64,000 nt of DNA from Anastrepha obliqua (Eukaryota; Arthropoda; Insecta; Diptera; Tephritidae). The notes under the pieces are model-generated. The model worked only from the letters and a program-made list of their open reading frames with translations, was not told the origin of the DNA and searched no databases. The translations under genes were made by a program, and so were the position numbers. This document shows, in pieces, positions 54,729 to 64,000 of this stretch; position 1 is the stretch's first letter; every line of letters starts with the position of its first letter. The stretch lies in assembly GCF_027943255.1 (NCBI RefSeq), contig NC_072895.1:77006001-77070000 (forward strand), written 5' to 3'.

Positions 54729-55910
54729 CAGTGATGGTGTAAATGTAGGGAAAATTCCCTACATGTAGGGAATTTTGTCGAAAAAGGACAGATTTTTTTA
54801 AATTCTGTTAATGTAGAGAATTTTGAGAAGGACAGAAAAAATTTAAAAATAGCGGGAAAAATCAAAAAAGTTCATTTAAAATAAAAAGCCGCAGTAAGAT
54901 TTCATGCCAATGTTTTTTTCCTTATTAATACTTTAATACTTTTAAAGCGTTAATACGGCCACATTGCCATTTTTTTCTTCGTGAACGCTAACACGATTTT
55001 TTCTTCGCGCGAAAATTGTTAGTTGTCCCATGTTTTCTGGTGCTTTTCACTTTTGAAGTAAGTTTGCAATTATTTTAGTTTTAGCTTTTTTATATTTAAA
55101 ATTTATATATTATATTTTACAGAAATGAGCTCCTCCTCTTCAACTGACTCTTCGGAGGAACACCAGGAGAAAAATTCAAGTATCGAAAACAAAAGTTCAA
55201 TAACAGGTATTAGAAGGCCATTACGCACTGCGACCAGAGCTGATCTATTGTGAAATCAATAACAAGTAGCTTGACGACGACAATTTTAGTGGCTGTTTAA
55301 AAGCTGTGGCTAACGCTCCATTTAAATGCAAATGCGCTGAGTGCGACAAAGTTTTGAACTGCGGTAATTCTGATTTGCAGAAGCACGCCGAAGCAAAAAT
55401 GTACCAAAAAATATCAAGACAATAAAAAAGACACCTAAAATAAACAGTTTTTTTAAGAAAAAACCGATTAAACCAAATTGTTCCAGAAATTTTGAAATAA
55501 AACTTAGCAGGGTAGACCATTTAATCCCAATCTAAAAAGTAATCGTACCTGATTCTGAAAAAATAGAAACTCTGTCTTATTTTAAACAGAACTGAATGTA
55601 ATGAAAAAGTCTAATTTTCAGTTTTTTTGGTGAACTTTTCTTTATATATGTATGTGTTTATAATACAATAAATATGTGTAGTTATATATATTTTTGAAAT
55701 AAAATTTCTTATTAAAGTGTTAAAACAGCACCAAGCCCAAAACTTAAGCAAATAATTCAATTTTGACGTTTCAAGTGCCTCATTATTGTGTAAACACAGG
55801 AGAAAAGTATGTATGGAATTTTGTAAGGAAAATTTTTTGAAGCGTAGGGAAAAGTAGGGAATTTTTTTGGGTTGTGTAGGGCTTTCTCAAAAAATCATTT
55901 ACCATCACTG
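54729..55910. mobile_element. hAT element with 8-bp target duplication
   Basis: 1182 bp flanked by GTAGAACA on both sides (54721-54728, 55911-55918). The ends are CAGTGATGGTGTAAATG and CATTTACCATCACTG. Inside, a leader is followed by MSSSSSTDSSEEHQEKNS (55125) and a broken BED-like zinc finger (FKCKCAECDKVLNCGNSDLQ, KHAEA near 55325), as in hAT transposases. The catalytic region is absent. The removal of element and one duplication restores the host reading frame. Confidence 0.85.
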
Positions 55911-55918
55911 GTAGAACA

Positions 55919-56460
55919 GCATAAGATAATTTCTGAAGCATTGGAACATGACAGTTCCGCAGTCAATTTGTTCAATTCTAAAGTGATTCAATATTTGATT
56001 AAACAGTTTGGTAAACGAAATGTGAAGAAAATCTATTATTTATCCGACGGGGCGGTCTCACAGTACAAAAACAAGTACAATTTTATAAATTTACTATTAT
56101 ATTTCACAAAAAGGGTTTTGGCATCGATGGCGGGTGGTACTTTTTTGCCTCTGCACATGGGAAAGGTGCTATAAAGAGAGATGCGTACCATGCAAGCTTG
56201 CGAGATAAAATCCCGGTGAAAATTACGGCACCGAAACAGTTGTATGATTGGGCAAAAGTCAATTCTAAGAAAATTAATTTTGACTACTGTAATAAACAAG
56301 AACATGAAAATCACTCTAGTAAGTTGAAAAAGCGCTATTCTAAAGCGCAAACTTTGAAAAATACGAGGCAGTTCCATTCTTTTATTCCAGAAGATAAAAA
56401 TTCCATTGAGTGGAAAATATTTTCAGCCCACGATCAATCTAAAATTATACCCATTATGTA
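55919..56460 (+). pseudogene. Transposase of the 7 kb element, C-terminal part
   Basis: Continues directly from 54728: HKIISEALEHDSSAV, NVKKIYYLSDGAVSQYKNKY and NFINLLL, where the D of SDGA is the second candidate catalytic residue. After a frameshift near 56100 comes FFASAHGKGAIKRDAYHAS. Relatives that I recall have more residues after HGKG, so a small deletion is likely. It ends at 56460 (WKIFSAHDQSKIIPIM). Confidence 0.55.
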
Positions 56461-57330
56461 AAAACAAACTACATACATGAAAAGTGTAAAAGCGTGAATG
56501 ATTTTCATAAAAATCGATTTTTTTTTTTTGCATGTTATTGTAGTAAAACATTTCACAAATACCGTGTTAAAATTTTAAGTCAATCCGAGCAAAACTTTTT
56601 AAGTTATAGAGCATAAAGCCGAGCCGCCTCAAACATCTGCCGAGATAACTTAAAACTTTAAACGCCGCTTTCTCGAACCTTTTTTTTTAAAGTGCGTAGT
56701 CATTGGCATTTGAAAACTACTCAACCGATCCTTTTGAAATTTTGCACACATATTTTACATATAAAAAACCTCCCCCCAACGTTTTTTTTCGCCATTTTTT
56801 TTTTTATATTAAGGTGGTTTTACACCTACAAAATGGCGGCATTTTTTCGTCAAAAATCACTTTTTACTTCAAACGACTACCAAATGGCTGAAAATGAAAA
56901 TAAATCGTCAAAATAAACGTTGGGGGGAAGTTTAACTCATACTTTAACTAAATTATTCGATTTTTTTGATTTCAGATGATTCTACGCTGAGATATGCTGA
57001 CTACTGCAAAATGTATTTTTGAAAAGACGTCTACGTAAATGTGCTCTCATTCGCTCATTTTGCAATATTTTTACATGAAAATTTTATCAAATATTCTTGA
57101 AATGTTACTTTATAATATGCAACAACTTTTAATAAACTGACTTGAACCGTTACGCTACAATAAATTCATGAAAAAAGTGTTTTTTTTTTAGCGTTTATCC
57201 CTTACCCTTACCTTAAGGGGGGGGGCCCTTAACATTACGCATTTCCGCGACAGAGAAAGCGCAAATTCTGTTATACGTAAATTATTTATATGACCAATCT
57301 TTAAAAACAAGTAAACACCGGTAATGGAAA
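56461..57330. other. 3' non-coding part of the 7 kb transposon
   Basis: Contains a short inverted pair CCCCCCAACGTTTTTTTT (56774) / AATAAACGTTGGGGGGAA (56912) about 140 bp apart, and poly-T and poly-G runs. No coding match. Another tiny element inside the 7 kb transposon is possible but not shown. Confidence 0.35.
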
Positions 57331-57911
57331 AGTCGGCGAACCTGATCTTCCGGAAGCATTTCGCTTTGAGACGTGTCCAAAACACGGTTTTTCGCAAGCC
57401 GCCCCCGAGCCGTCGTTTGTGTGTTCGTGCGCGTCCGCGTAAGTCGAAGCGCGCATCCTGACACAAAAAAATTAATTGTAATTAATCCTTTTCGAATTGC
57501 ACGCATTTTTTTCCATACATAAATGCACAGATGTTTATTACGTTAATATCCTTAAATAATTTTCATCCGAGAGGCGCAGAAATAAGTTAAATTTTTAATT
57601 GTTTATTAAAAAAAATTATTTACAACAACAAGACATCAAGTTTCGGAACAAAAATAACTTTTTTGGAAAATATCATCCTTTATCAATCTGCAGTTGAAAA
57701 ATCGTTGTAATCGGATACTTACTTTACGAGAAATGTGATAATTATTCAAGCGCTGCAAAAAACTTCGATAGTTAATAAAAAAAAACTATTTAGAATTTTA
57801 CAACAAAATTTTCTGAGTGTGCTTCTGGATCATAGAACTCAGTCCTGGCTGAATTTCATCGCAAAATATTCACTTTGGTAATTTTGTGGCCCACTTGAGA
57901 AAGCCTTACCC
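57331..57911 (-). repeat. Right inverted arm of the 7 kb transposon
   Basis: Mirror of 50936-51515, ending GGGTAAGGC read inward. It is followed by the duplicated TGCT. Confidence 0.85.
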
Positions 57912-59245
57912 TGCTTCTACTGCTGCTGCCGCTGTTGTTGCTGCAGTAGCAACTGCTGCTGTCGTTTCTGGGCTTTCCTTTTCCAGTCAATGCGATTGAG
58001 CCTCGTCACGACTGTAGCCGCGAACGTTTTTGCGGCGTCCCATTTAATGATGGTCGAGCACAAAACCTGGACAAATCTTGCGTGGGATGGCGGGTGTTCT
58101 AATGCCTTCGCCAGCATTGCTCGATCTTCACTGAAACGTCTGCAGTGAAAGTCCACATGTTGTGCGCTCTCGACTGTATTCGAGCAACTCGGGCAAAAAG
58201 GGCTGTCGGCCAGCTGGACACGGTGTAGATATTCAATGAAGCAGCCGTATCCGGTAGTAGTCAATATCGCCATGCTTTCTATTCATCCACCCTTCAAGGT
58301 TCGGTATGAGTTTGTAAGTCCACCGGCCTTTGGTTGACTCATCCCATCTTCGTTGCCATTCGACCATCGATCGCATTCTTTCTACCGCCTTTTCTGCTAT
58401 CGTCGGTTTCACTCCTTTTACTCTATAGACGCAATACAGCTCCATCGCATGAATTTCCAGTGCTATCTTTCTAGCAATAACGCATATTGCGTCGTCTGAT
58501 ACCTTGCTATAAGCGCATGCAGTACGTAGTGCGCTGAGTCTGTGGGTGCGAACTACCTCGCGCATATGGCTATGTTTATCCTCAGCCCATATCGGCGCCG
58601 TATATAATACAATAGAGTCCGTCACAGTCGATATGAGTCGTCTCCTCTCTCCTTGCGGGCCATCTATGCTAGGCAGAATTCTCGCTAGTGCGCCATTGAC
58701 AGCTAGCATATGTTAGACCATTTTTGCCGAATTGAAAGCATTCTTTACATCCAATGTGATGACTGCGCAATATTTCATGGAAAAGATTCCCCCGCTGATA
58801 GCTTCCCGAGCTATGTCTGTGACTATTCGGATAGCATCCACGGTTGACGTTGCTCGTCGGAAGCCAAACTGTTTATCAGAGAGTCCGCTGAGCTTTGTAA
58901 GCACTCTTGCAGGCGATCACATATGATACGTTCAAAAGTTTTCCCTACTGTATCCAACATACAGAGAGGTCTGTATGCGGATGGTTGGTCAGGTTGCTTG
59001 CCTGGTTTAAGTAACAGCACCAATCGTTGCAATTTCCATCGCTTCGGGAAGGTTCCTTCGGCTAGGGAAGCTCTGTATAGGCTTGCGAACATCTGCGGTT
59101 TAGCCCGTATCGCGGTTTTAAGTGCAATGTTAGGAACCCCATCTGGGCCAGGCGCCTTACAGTCTTTTACACATTTTAGTGTGTTTAGCACTTCTTTCGG
59201 TTTCACCGGTTGCACGTTTAGAATTGCATCTATGCCATATTAACT
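57912..59245 (-). pseudogene. R1-type LINE ORF2, reverse transcriptase with large deletion
   Basis: The minus strand begins near 59245 (LNVQPVKPKEVLNTLKCVKD). The reverse transcriptase start is APGPDGVPNIALKTAI, then FPKRWKLQRLVLLLKPGKQP, SAYRPLCMLDTVGKTFERII and, after a frameshift near 58905, KQFGFRRATSTVDAIRIV and YCAVITLDVKNAFNSA (motif A). At about 58710 it jumps to LAVNGALARILPSI, so the catalytic YADD region is deleted. The C-terminus has SIVLYTAPIWAE, WQRRWDESTKGRWTYKLIPN, GYGCFIEYLHRV and CPSCSNTVESAQHVDFHC. It ends in a glutamine run at the insertion point of the 7 kb transposon. The 5' part is missing. Confidence 0.7.
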
Positions 59246-59291
59246 AGGTTACGGTACTAGGCTAAGTAATCAGTAAGGTCATCGTTAAGTA

Positions 59292-59832
59292 TAGGGTTTT
59301 TCAGTAAGAGCGCTTCAACTTTTGAACTTTTTTGAATAAAACACAAACGGTTTGACTTTTTTAACTAATTTTTCTTTTATTATCGAGTTTGAACATATAC
59401 ATTTAAGTATGAAATTCGATTTCTTTTGCATGACCACCGCGTGCACGTTTTACGAAGTCCAATCGTTGAACCCAATTTTCGACCACTCTTTTGCATAAAT
59501 CGGCCGAAATTCCAGCAATTTCTCGTTCAATATTGGCTCTGAGCTCACAAATCGTCGCCGGCTTGTTACTGTAGACCAATGACTTAACCCCAAAACGGGA
59601 CGCCTTGTTAAATGGACCGTAAAATGGCCGTAATGCTCTTAAAGTAGCAGCAACAGAACGATTATTTTCATAAAAAATTTGCACGATTTGCAATCGTTGC
59701 TCAAGTGTGTAGCGTTCCATGATGAAATGTATACTAATGAAGTTTACAAATGACAAGCGAAAAATAAAAAATATTGCGTCGTTCGCCCTCCCTATCGGAA
59801 AAAAGTTGAAGCGCACCTATTGAATAACCCTA
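59292..59832 (-). mobile_element. mariner-type deletion derivative
   Basis: 541 bp between TA dinucleotides (59290-59291, 59833-59834). The inverted ends begin TAGGGTTTTTCAGTAAGAGC (left) and TAGGGTTATTCAATAGGTGC (right). On the minus strand an open frame fuses the N-terminus (MERYTLEQRLQIVQIFYENN, RSVAATLRALRPFYG) directly to the C-terminus (GVKSLVYSNKPATICELRAN ... LCKRVVENWVQRLDFVKRAR). The entire catalytic core is gone yet the frame stays open for 137 codons. It is related to, but not the same subfamily as, 18333. Confidence 0.8.
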
Positions 59833-60096
59833 TACCTTAGGTCGTGAACTTATTACCCGCTTCTCAATCATCATTTATGATCGTCGATTTCTGAAATCAT
59901 GGGAGTTTGTTGTTATGTGACTTTTTTTAATTAGTCGGATCGGAAAAAGCTTAGGTAATTATTTCACACCACTAAAAACGCCAATGCTTTGAAAATTACT
60001 ATTGAATTTCCATGAGAAGAATACACTTTTAAAGAAATTTGTTTTAAAAATTTGTATAAAATGTTTACAGATTGTCAGAAGGTACATTTATATGTA

Positions 60097-61716
60097 CAGT
60101 AGCGTGCAATAGTGAGCATATGTTGGGCGGTTTTACTTTAAAGTCTCTGAAAAAATCTAAATGCACAACTTAGTGAAACAAAACTTTCAGCATTTATTCG
60201 TTGCTTAATTCTTAAAATAACGGCTTAAATAAAAACATCAAATACAAATGTAGGAATGAGAAGGAGGCAATAATATAAAAATGTACATATTTACTCAGTT
60301 TTGCACGTCTGGCACTCATGGCTAAAAACTAATAAATTTTAATAGTTAATCCATAGGCCTTTATTTTTTCTTAGACTTTTAATGCGCTTGGGCATACTTT
60401 CGACAAGATTCTCGATAAATGTACGCGGAATTTGGTTCCACTCCTGCTGTACCCGGTCCCATAGCTCTGTCATGTTCTCAGGAGCCCTGCGATATTTTCC
60501 CAGCCGCTGTTTGGTTATTGCTCACAAATTTTCAATTGGATTTAGATCCGGGCTTTGTGCAGGCCAATCTATTACCTGAAAATTTTGTTGCGACAGCCAT
60601 TCTTTAACAATTTTGGCGGTATGTTTGGGATCGCCGTCTTGTTGGAAGATAACTTCCTCTTCTGGGTAAGCGCTCACATCAACAAATTCTGGCAAATTAG
60701 TCTGCAATATATGTAAGTAATCTTCTTTTTTCATAATACCATTAATTTTAACGAGTGGTCCGATGTGCCACCAAGTGAAGCAACCCCACACCATCAAATT
60801 GCCACCGCCATGTTTGACAGTTGGCTTCACGTGATGCCTTTGGATCCTTTCTGTAGGTCGGCGCCAGCAATAGCTTATTCCGTCGGACTGAAAACGATTA
60901 ATTTTTACTTCATCCGACCAAATTACCCGTTTCCAGTCTTCAACATTCCAATTTCTGTATTTTCGAGCAAATGCTCGACGGGCCTTAATATTTTTGAGCG
61001 ATAACGCCGGCTTTTTCTTCTTTACAGCTGATTTATACCCGATTCTATGGAATGTTCTACGCGCGGTCCACTCGCTAACGTTCTTATTTAACATTGCTGC
61101 AGCCTTCTTTGGTGTCACAAAACTGTTTTTGCGTACTTCTTGTACCATAAGGCGTGCGTCTGAGTCCGAAAGAAGTTGTGGTCGACCTCCAACATTCGGT
61201 GCATGCGCTACATTTCTTCGCTTCTGTACATCAATAACTGTGCGTTGGCTAATATTTAATATTTCAGCAATTTTTCTTGAGGAATTTCCACTATTAGTCA
61301 AAACCACGACGCTGTTTTCGAGCTCCACACTTATTTTCTTCATAATTGATATTAATATTAATCAGAAAGCGATTGTCTAACTTCGAACACCTTTCTACTA
61401 CTAATAACAAAAGTAAAAACATAGTTACATGAAACAAAAACTATAACGGTATATAATTACAACTGTACTAAATGTTACAGCTCCTTTCGGTTTACATAAA
61501 CAAAACGTGCAAAACTGAGTAAATACGTACTTTTTTATATTATTGCCTCCTTCTCATTCCTACATTTGTATTTTTTGTTTTGTTTTAAGCCGTTATTTTA
61601 AGAATTAAGCAACGAATAAATGCTGAAAGTTTTGTTTCATTAAGTTGTGCATTTCAATTTTTTCAGAGACTTTAAAGTTAAATCGCCCAACATGTGCTCA
61701 CTATTGCACGCTACTG
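60097..61716 (-). mobile_element. Tc1-type transposon, nearly intact, long inverted ends
   Basis: 1620 bp between TA dinucleotides (60095-60096, 61717-61718). The inverted ends begin CAGTAGCGTGCAATAGTGAG and extend about 215 bp. Inner copies of the motif (CAGTTTTGCACG at 60297, mirrored near 61510) make an IR/DR layout. The transposase runs on the minus strand. High similarity of both arms suggests a fairly recent insertion. Confidence 0.85.
60339..61343 (-). pseudogene. Tc1 transposase with a single visible nonsense codon
   Basis: The minus-strand start at 61343 is MKKISVELENSVVVLTNSGN. Two helix-turn-helix units follow, with ISQRTVID and the linker GRPQLLS, then VIWSDEVKINRF, TVKHGGGNLMVWGCF, FQQDGDPKHTAKIVKEW and [10 protein letters not shown] with DD34E spacing. 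The next codon, tryptophan in relatives, is TGA (60522-60524). The frame then continues to PKRIKSLRKNKGLWINY and a stop at 60339. All catalytic residues are intact. Apart from that one stop I see no defect across about 334 codons. Confidence 0.85.
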
Positions 61717-63187
61717 TATGTGTATATATACCATGTATTCTTCGTATTGTTTAGATATGCGGACTTAAGTTAATTTTCTTGAGAAACGCGTATTCTATAA
61801 CTTTATATTTTCTAAAGTTGGGGGTTCGGAATCCAAAATATTTGTGTCCTAATGATTTTGAAATGGGCGCAATGGGATGTGATATGAGCTATGGTAATGG
61901 AATTAGGTGACTTAAAGTATGGACAAGAGAGAGTGCAATTGTTGTCCATCAAGTGTTCGTGTGTTAATTTGGTGTATCCAAGTCTTAAGCATTCACATTT
62001 TATGATGCCAAGTCTGTTTAGGTGCACACTGTTTACGTTTTGAATGGTTTTCTGTTGACGTTGATATCTTTGAACCATGATGAGGTTTACTCCCAGATTT
62101 CGGGGAAGTTTATTTTAAACGCTTTCTTTATTTATAGTACTGGGTTAAATCTTTTATGTTGTACTCGTACTATAGGTGTTAATGTTAATGCTGCTTTTTA
62201 AGCCTCCTTGCCCGATGCGAAGCAATTTCGGTACCTTTGATTGAGGTGATCTTTGAGCAAGCGAATGGCTTAATTGAGAGGCGATCGACCAGAAAACATT
62301 TTATCCAAAATTACGAAAAAGTGCATTTTCACTATTGCAATTTTCAAAGCGATAGCGACACTTGTAAATATTAAGTTATTTGACCATGTGTTGCTTTGAT
62401 AGATATAAAATTCGAATTTTTTTGATCGCGTGTTGCTTTGATAGATATAAAATTCAAAACAATTCTACCCGAAAACTTAACGCAGATATCTTCAATTATG
62501 TCTTTAAAAATATGAGTCGATGCTTCGTCAATATTTACAAAATTTAATAAAACATCATTTGCTTGATCCACTTTTGCTTCTGAGCACAATATTCGTATAT
62601 TTTAATTACCTATCTAAAACTAAGTTTCCTTATTTATATATTCAGTAACTTTTTAAAATGTGTCAACACTTTTTCTTCTAGATCATATGCAGAAAACAAA
62701 AATGTGCAAATTTTATTTTATTAACTCATTTTAAGAAAATGGCATTTAATGAAGACATTGTGATTAAGGGCTTTGTACCATTTAATTTTCAAATAGTAGT
62801 ATATTAAAAGATATATTAACGTTTTTTAATAATTTCTGGGCTGTATTTTTGATTAGATATGACATACTATATGTAATAGCATATTGAACATTTTATTTGG
62901 ATTATTTTAGATTTGGATTAACGAGGTTATTACAGCTATTATTATTATATAATATTATAGTTGCTGGCATAAAAGCAATAAAAGTTTCTGGTATAAAAGT
63001 GCCAAAATCGTTTCGACAATTTCGTTTCAAATCACAGCCTCTGATAGCAAATGTTATGACGCCACAAGTAATACAGAGTGGCTGATGAAAGCCGCTACCA
63101 AAAAAAATTGAATAACTTTTTTTCTTTTTAAGTTATCTGTTCCATTTTTGTTTTAATTTGTAGATTGATCTTTAAAATTTATTAAAA
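61717..63187. other. Unassigned AT-rich sequence
   Basis: Contains a near-identical direct duplication of about 45 bp (62376 and 62424, shared GTGTTGCTTTGATAGATATA). Short open frames at 61812-62078, 62371-62589 and 62897-63085 show no motif. Confidence 0.4.
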
Positions 63188-64000
63188 TGGATAACTCGGA
63201 CACGCAAACAAGAATTTGGATAGTCCGCCGCTATCACGCACTGGAGTCCGTAGTTTTGGTACAGAGAGAGTACAGGCGGATGTTTGGCGGCGATCCCCCG
63301 AGCAGATGGACTGATGTGTATACTGGTGAATAATTTTGCTGAGCAAGGAACAGTCGCAAGAAGGCCTTATCATCAAGCAATCTAAGGGTTTAAACAAGAA
63401 GCTTGTCTGCTCAACTTGGTGTCAGCCGACAGTCTTTGCAAACAATAATGCACAAAGATTTAGACTTATTTCCCTACAAAATTCAAATGGTTAACAAACT
63501 GAATGCAGCAGACTTGCCGATTCGCTTGGAATTTTGCCAGAAGATCCTGCAAATGGTGGAAGAAGACCAAAACATGTTAAACTGAGTTTTCATGTCTGGT
63601 GAGGCCCATTTCGATTTAAACGGCAATGTGAACAAAAAAAAATTGTCGAATATGGAGTACTTCTAACCCACAGATACTCCACGAGACGGAATTGCATCCT
63701 CTTCGCGTGACAGTGTGGTGTGCGGTTTCTTCACGCTGTATTGTCGGGCCTTATTTTTTTGAAGAAAATGGTCACACCGTTACGGTTACTGGAGACCGTT
63801 ATTTGAAAATGCTGAAAGAATTTTTCTATCCAGAACTACGCCGAAAGAGAATTCCTTTTAACTCTGTGTGGTTTCAACAAGATGGGGCAACGTCTCACAT
63901 AGCCCAGATTGTTATGACAGAGTTGCGACGAAAATTTCCCAATAAACTGATTTCAAGAAACTCCGAATTTCGTTGGCCCCCCAGGTCGCCTGACCTTACT
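63188..64000 (+). pseudogene. mariner-type transposase, runs off the window
   Basis: The plus-strand start at 63188 is MDNSDTQTRIWIVRRYHALE, then VQREYRRMFGGDPPSRWT, resembling the DUF4817 N-terminus of some insect mariner relatives. Frameshifts near 63330 and 63395 follow, then LSAQLGVSRQSLQTIMHKDL, VFMSGEAHFDLNGNVNKKK, VTVWCAVSSRCIVGPYFFEE, FQQDGATSHIAQIVMTELRR and WPPRSPDLT at the edge. The first catalytic aspartate (FSDEAHF in relatives) is glycine here (codon 63598-63600). It is inactive. The third catalytic residue lies beyond the window. Confidence 0.7.

Larger units (their letters stand above)
50936..57911 (+). mobile_element. 7 kb DNA transposon with 580-bp inverted ends (Sola-like candidate)
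   Basis: 6976 bp. The ends GGGTAAG... are inverted copies over about 580 bp (50936-51515 and 57331-57911), nearly identical by eye. The 4-bp target duplication is TGCT (50932-50935 and 57912-57915). Inside is a broken transposase in several pieces, into which a piggyBac and a hAT element have inserted. A 4-bp duplication fits the Sola superfamily among those that I know, but the protein does not let me name the family with certainty. It splits the R1-type LINE. Confidence 0.75.

Overview
The window is AT-rich, intron-rich insect DNA, most likely from a higher fly and possibly a tephritid fruit fly. The only host gene I can support lies on the minus strand. Four exons (29505-29861, 21341-21493, 19370-19543, 10998-11151) encode the end of a signal peptide and consecutive immunoglobulin domains that closely match the nephrin-type adhesion protein Sticks-and-stones (sns). 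Splice signals and split codons agree across all three internal junctions. The introns are about 8.0, 1.8 and 8.2 kb. Flanking intron-like sequence runs 11 kb to the left and 34 kb to the right without another recognisable exon. The fly assignment rests on the Drosophila-like sns sequence, mariner elements with DD41D spacing (a lineage known to me as rosa, from Ceratitis) and a tRNA-derived SINE present in several copies.

Almost everything else is transposable elements, mostly broken. Left third (1-20 kb): a BEL/Pao remnant split by a Tc1 element, a Ty3/gypsy gag and LTR remnant split by a mariner, a short MITE, several mariner deletion derivatives, LINE fragments and two SINEs. Middle (20-41 kb): three sns exons, a 2.1 kb tandem-repeat-rich block with a Helitron-like start and forty copies of a 5-bp repeat, a Tc1 element, two LINE reverse-transcriptase remnants, a second copy of the Ty3/gypsy gag and LTR with a tRNA-Leu-type primer site, and two different mariners joined head to tail.

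Right third (41-64 kb): a stack of nested insertions. A Tc1-like element with long inverted ends (41187-45153) contains a TTAA-flanked, Kolobok-like transposon (41346-43671). A nearly intact LOA-type LINE with two overlapping ORFs (45189-50380) follows. An R1-type LINE on the minus strand is then split by a 7 kb transposon with 580-bp inverted ends and a 4-bp target duplication (50936-57911). The broken transposase of that transposon carries a piggyBac (52478-53838) and a hAT element (54729-55910). Beyond it are a mariner deletion derivative, a Tc1 element spoiled by one visible stop codon, and the start of another mariner-type transposase.

The elements do not form a pathway. Their relationship is chronological: exact target duplications show which inserted into which. 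The most interesting candidates for undescribed biology are the 7 kb long-TIR transposon, the Kolobok-like element, the repeat block at 22.4-24.5 kb, and the near-intact LINE whose endonuclease has lost its catalytic histidine. Family names are from memory of protein motifs; no search was run.
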